DNA of 20,081 bases from Elysia marginata (Eukaryota; Mollusca; Gastropoda; Plakobranchidae), in NCBI GenBank assembly GCA_019649035.1, contig BMAT01002970.1, forward strand, positions 56,124 to 76,204, given 5' to 3'. A program made the translations under genes and the position numbers. Under the pieces are notes generated by a model. The model had not been told where the DNA came from, did no database searches, and was given only the letters and a program-made list of their open reading frames with translations. This document shows, piece after piece, positions 17,931-20,081 of this stretch; position 1 is the first letter of the stretch, and each line of letters opens with the position of its first letter.

Positions 17931-18567
17931 ACGACTCATGCAAAATGTTGACATTAGAAGCAGCTAACAAAATTATGGATCTTTGGACAAAGACCTAGAT
18001 AATAACGCGATTGCCTACCATTAGATTATTTATCGAGATCGTTGGTTGACATGACAGGATCAAAACTCAACGCAACATCTTCAAGCTAAGGTGCAGGTCA
18101 GTCCATGTATTCTGTATCCGAGCACCCTAATATATGGTGATGCAGCTCATTGAAGTACCTTTAATTAAGTTTTGAGAGCAAGTGCCCTCTTTGATTTCAG
18201 TCCTGTCATGGACAAACTAAGTGCAGTAACTCTTGTATGGTTTAAACTGCAGATACTGCGTTTGGTTTGTCCAGGGCAGAGCACACGGAGTATCTCTAAT
18301 CTATTACTTTTAATGGATGGAAATTATTTTGAGAAGCACACAGTCCAATGGGAAAATAGACCAGCATGACATGGAACTTTGGCTCTAGACATGGAGAAGG
18401 TCAAGAGTAAGGTCTAACAAAATGACTAGACGCTAAAACAGTTTCTATGAACTTCTTCACCCCTTGCTCCAATCCCAGAAGTCAATTTAAAAAAAGAGAG
18501 AACAGCAAGAATTGCTTTCTCTGGCCAACTTGCTAGCACTTGAAGACTGTTGCATTATATGCAAATT

Positions 18568-18645
18568 TGTTAGGTTTTTAAAATTTTCTGTAACGGATGA
18601 ATATTTACTTGTCCGAATCTAATTGGTATTGAGTATCGCATGAAC
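18568..18645. repeat. Diverged duplicated segment, copy 1
   Basis: It aligns with 18788-18864, 220 bp downstream, in the same orientation (about three-quarters identity). Shared words are ACGGAT.AATATTTAC.TGTC and TGATATTGA/GGTATTGA and CATGAACA. The reading frame seen in copy 2 is interrupted by stops here. Confidence 0.5.
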
Positions 18646-18787
18646 AAACGCCAAATAGGCTAGTCTTATTCAATCGCATTACCAATCGTTTTACATTTAA
18701 AATATGACTTAAATAAATGGGTTCATGTTGCGATGATTGTTGACACAGAATAAAAAAAAAACATGTCTCTTTCTTCAGAAATCAGCC

Positions 18788-18864
18788 TTATAAGATTCAA
18801 AGTTTCTTTTACGGATAAATATTTACCTGTCAAAAATCTACTTGATATTGATTATTCCATGAAC
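18788..18864. repeat. Diverged duplicated segment, copy 2
   Basis: Partner of 18568-18645. It falls in a 90-codon + strand open frame beginning at an ATG near 18762, with a hydrophobic LLIIPTILLALGVHCAICCL stretch followed by lysines. The frame is not conserved in copy 1 and matches nothing I know, so I do not call it a gene. Confidence 0.5.
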
Positions 18865-20081
18865 AGTAAGACGAAAGTCTTCTCCGACAAGTGGTCAATA
18901 GACCTCCTTATTATACCGACTATCCTGTTAGCCTTGGGTGTTCATTGTGCGATATGCTGTTTAAAAAAAAAGTTTGTTATCAATGACACCGGTCGGAGAA
19001 GATTGCCGACGATTGTCACAGTGCGCAGCACTTAACAATGAACATTTGTGACTGCATCTTCATTTTTGCCCTAAAATACTCCAGGAGTAGGTAACACATG
19101 AAATAATTAGATCGGGCAAGACCCATGTTACATGCAAGATGCGGCAGAGTCGGAAGTTTCAACTGTTTTTGGTGCATCGTGAGTGTGGCGACTAGAATGT
19201 CAGCTTGCCGAGACTTCAGAGTCAAAACATGTTACTCTACGTGTTTTTCTCAATTTGACATAAATTGCAATAATGTAATTTTAGGAACGAACTAAATAAA
19301 ATTTTTTTCGGGTATTTACTATGCATGAATTTCTCTGGTCTTGCATGTCTGAATGTTATTCTTGCCTAATATTTCATATGGCTGCATGTGTGCAAACCTA
19401 AAAAATCTGCATGTCCAATTTTTAAACGGGAGTTTCTCAAAAAACTGTTTTTCGCATGTCTGGCAAGCTTATAAAGAGTATATTTCAGAAATGGAAGTCA
19501 GAAACTGATGAAATTTGGCCCATTTATTTATTATACCAGCCTGTGCAACATTACAGAGGTTTTTTTTTAAGGATATCTTTATTTTTAAAAAAGTTATTAG
19601 GATTTTTGTGTTGAATTTCGTATGTTCGCGGCACTAAATCTGACTCGTACCAGACAATTTTTTTATTCTAAAACTAGATGCAAAATATAAAAGCTGCTCT
19701 GTAGAGTTGCAAAACCTGTTCCTTTGATAATTTTAGCGAAAAAACTAAGTTAATATTTTAATCATATCTGCTGCAAGAATTAAGCATTTATATTACGTGT
19801 AAAAATCCACAAAATGGTTAAATGTTGCAAAAAAGAGTCCTTTACATCATTATAACAGCAGGCATAATCGCTCCTTGCCCTACCATGCTGGGGATTTGTC
19901 TGGTATCTGGAAATATAAAAGACAAATAACACTTTCTTAAAAGTTAAACCAGCTGTAATCTGAGTTTCGAATAAATGAAAGAAAGCATTTAATAACAATA
20001 AAAAATGATAAGGCCTCTCATCCGAAAATTTTTTAGGTGAAATGCACATGCTCCCTTGTATATATGTGCCTGTGACAAAAG
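18865..20081. other. No gene recognised
   Basis: AT-rich DNA to the right edge. Reverse-strand frames at 19016-19225 and 19780-20049 share a vague (HxxGxARSxY) resemblance too weak to call. No splice-supported exon is visible. Confidence 0.55.

Noticed and set aside
18763-19035. 90-codon + frame with a membrane-like segment as a small secreted or membrane protein gene
   Set aside because: There is no signal peptide, no splice or expression evidence and no conserved frame in its diverged duplicate; AT-rich chance ORFs of this length are common here.
19016-20049. Two reverse-strand frames with a vaguely similar GLARSNY / GRARSDY word
   Set aside because: The nucleotide alignment beyond the few shared residues is poor and no known domain fits; likely coincidence.

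Overview
This is an AT-rich, repeat-laden stretch of animal nuclear DNA. It has GT-AG introns, long microsatellites and tRNA-derived SINEs. One gene is recognisable: the 3' part of a paired-class (Q50) homeobox gene of the aristaless-like/ALX type on the + strand. The taxon is an inference. The SINE tail ending in a GGACGTTAAA-like motif plus CAAC units, and the divergent protein outside the homeodomain, point to a lophotrochozoan, most likely a mollusc (possibly a gastropod). No species can be named from sequence alone.

Layout. Bases 1-11333 hold no recognisable exon. Because the first homeobox exon begins at homeodomain codon 47, this stretch is probably part of a large (>11 kb) intron inside the homeodomain. 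It contains three SINE copies (536-820, 6913-7212, 10874-11138), one copy of a second dispersed repeat (6078-6295), a possible second tRNA-like SINE head (about 7781-7920), and microsatellites: TTC, CTAT, CAT, GA and mixed GA/GACA. Bases 11334-13747 hold three coding exons (11334-11477, 12765-12864, 13485-13747) whose phases join into one 168-residue C-terminal segment with a stop at 13745-13747. The intron between the first two exons starts with an AAT-type microsatellite directly at the splice donor and carries a 33-bp tandem duplication. The intron before the last exon carries a 174-bp palindromic MITE-like element ending about 50 bp before the splice acceptor.

Bases 13748-20081 are 3' UTR or intergenic DNA. 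They contain a second copy of the dispersed repeat (14382-14605), an imperfect inverted-repeat element (15384-15499) with a diverged half copy (16336-16376), a full-length SINE (15841-16138), a rearranged SINE composite (17671-17930), and a diverged duplicated segment (18568/18788).

There is no operon, no bona fide RNA gene, no CRISPR array and no prokaryotic signature. Most other open frames are microsatellite translations or chance frames in AT-rich DNA. The best candidates for a second look are four: the homeobox protein that ends with no visible OAR/aristaless domain; the dispersed repeat whose two copies align with almost no length change over about 60 codons of one minus-strand frame; the SINE copy whose internal deletion fuses the A and B boxes; and the palindromic element next to the last splice acceptor.
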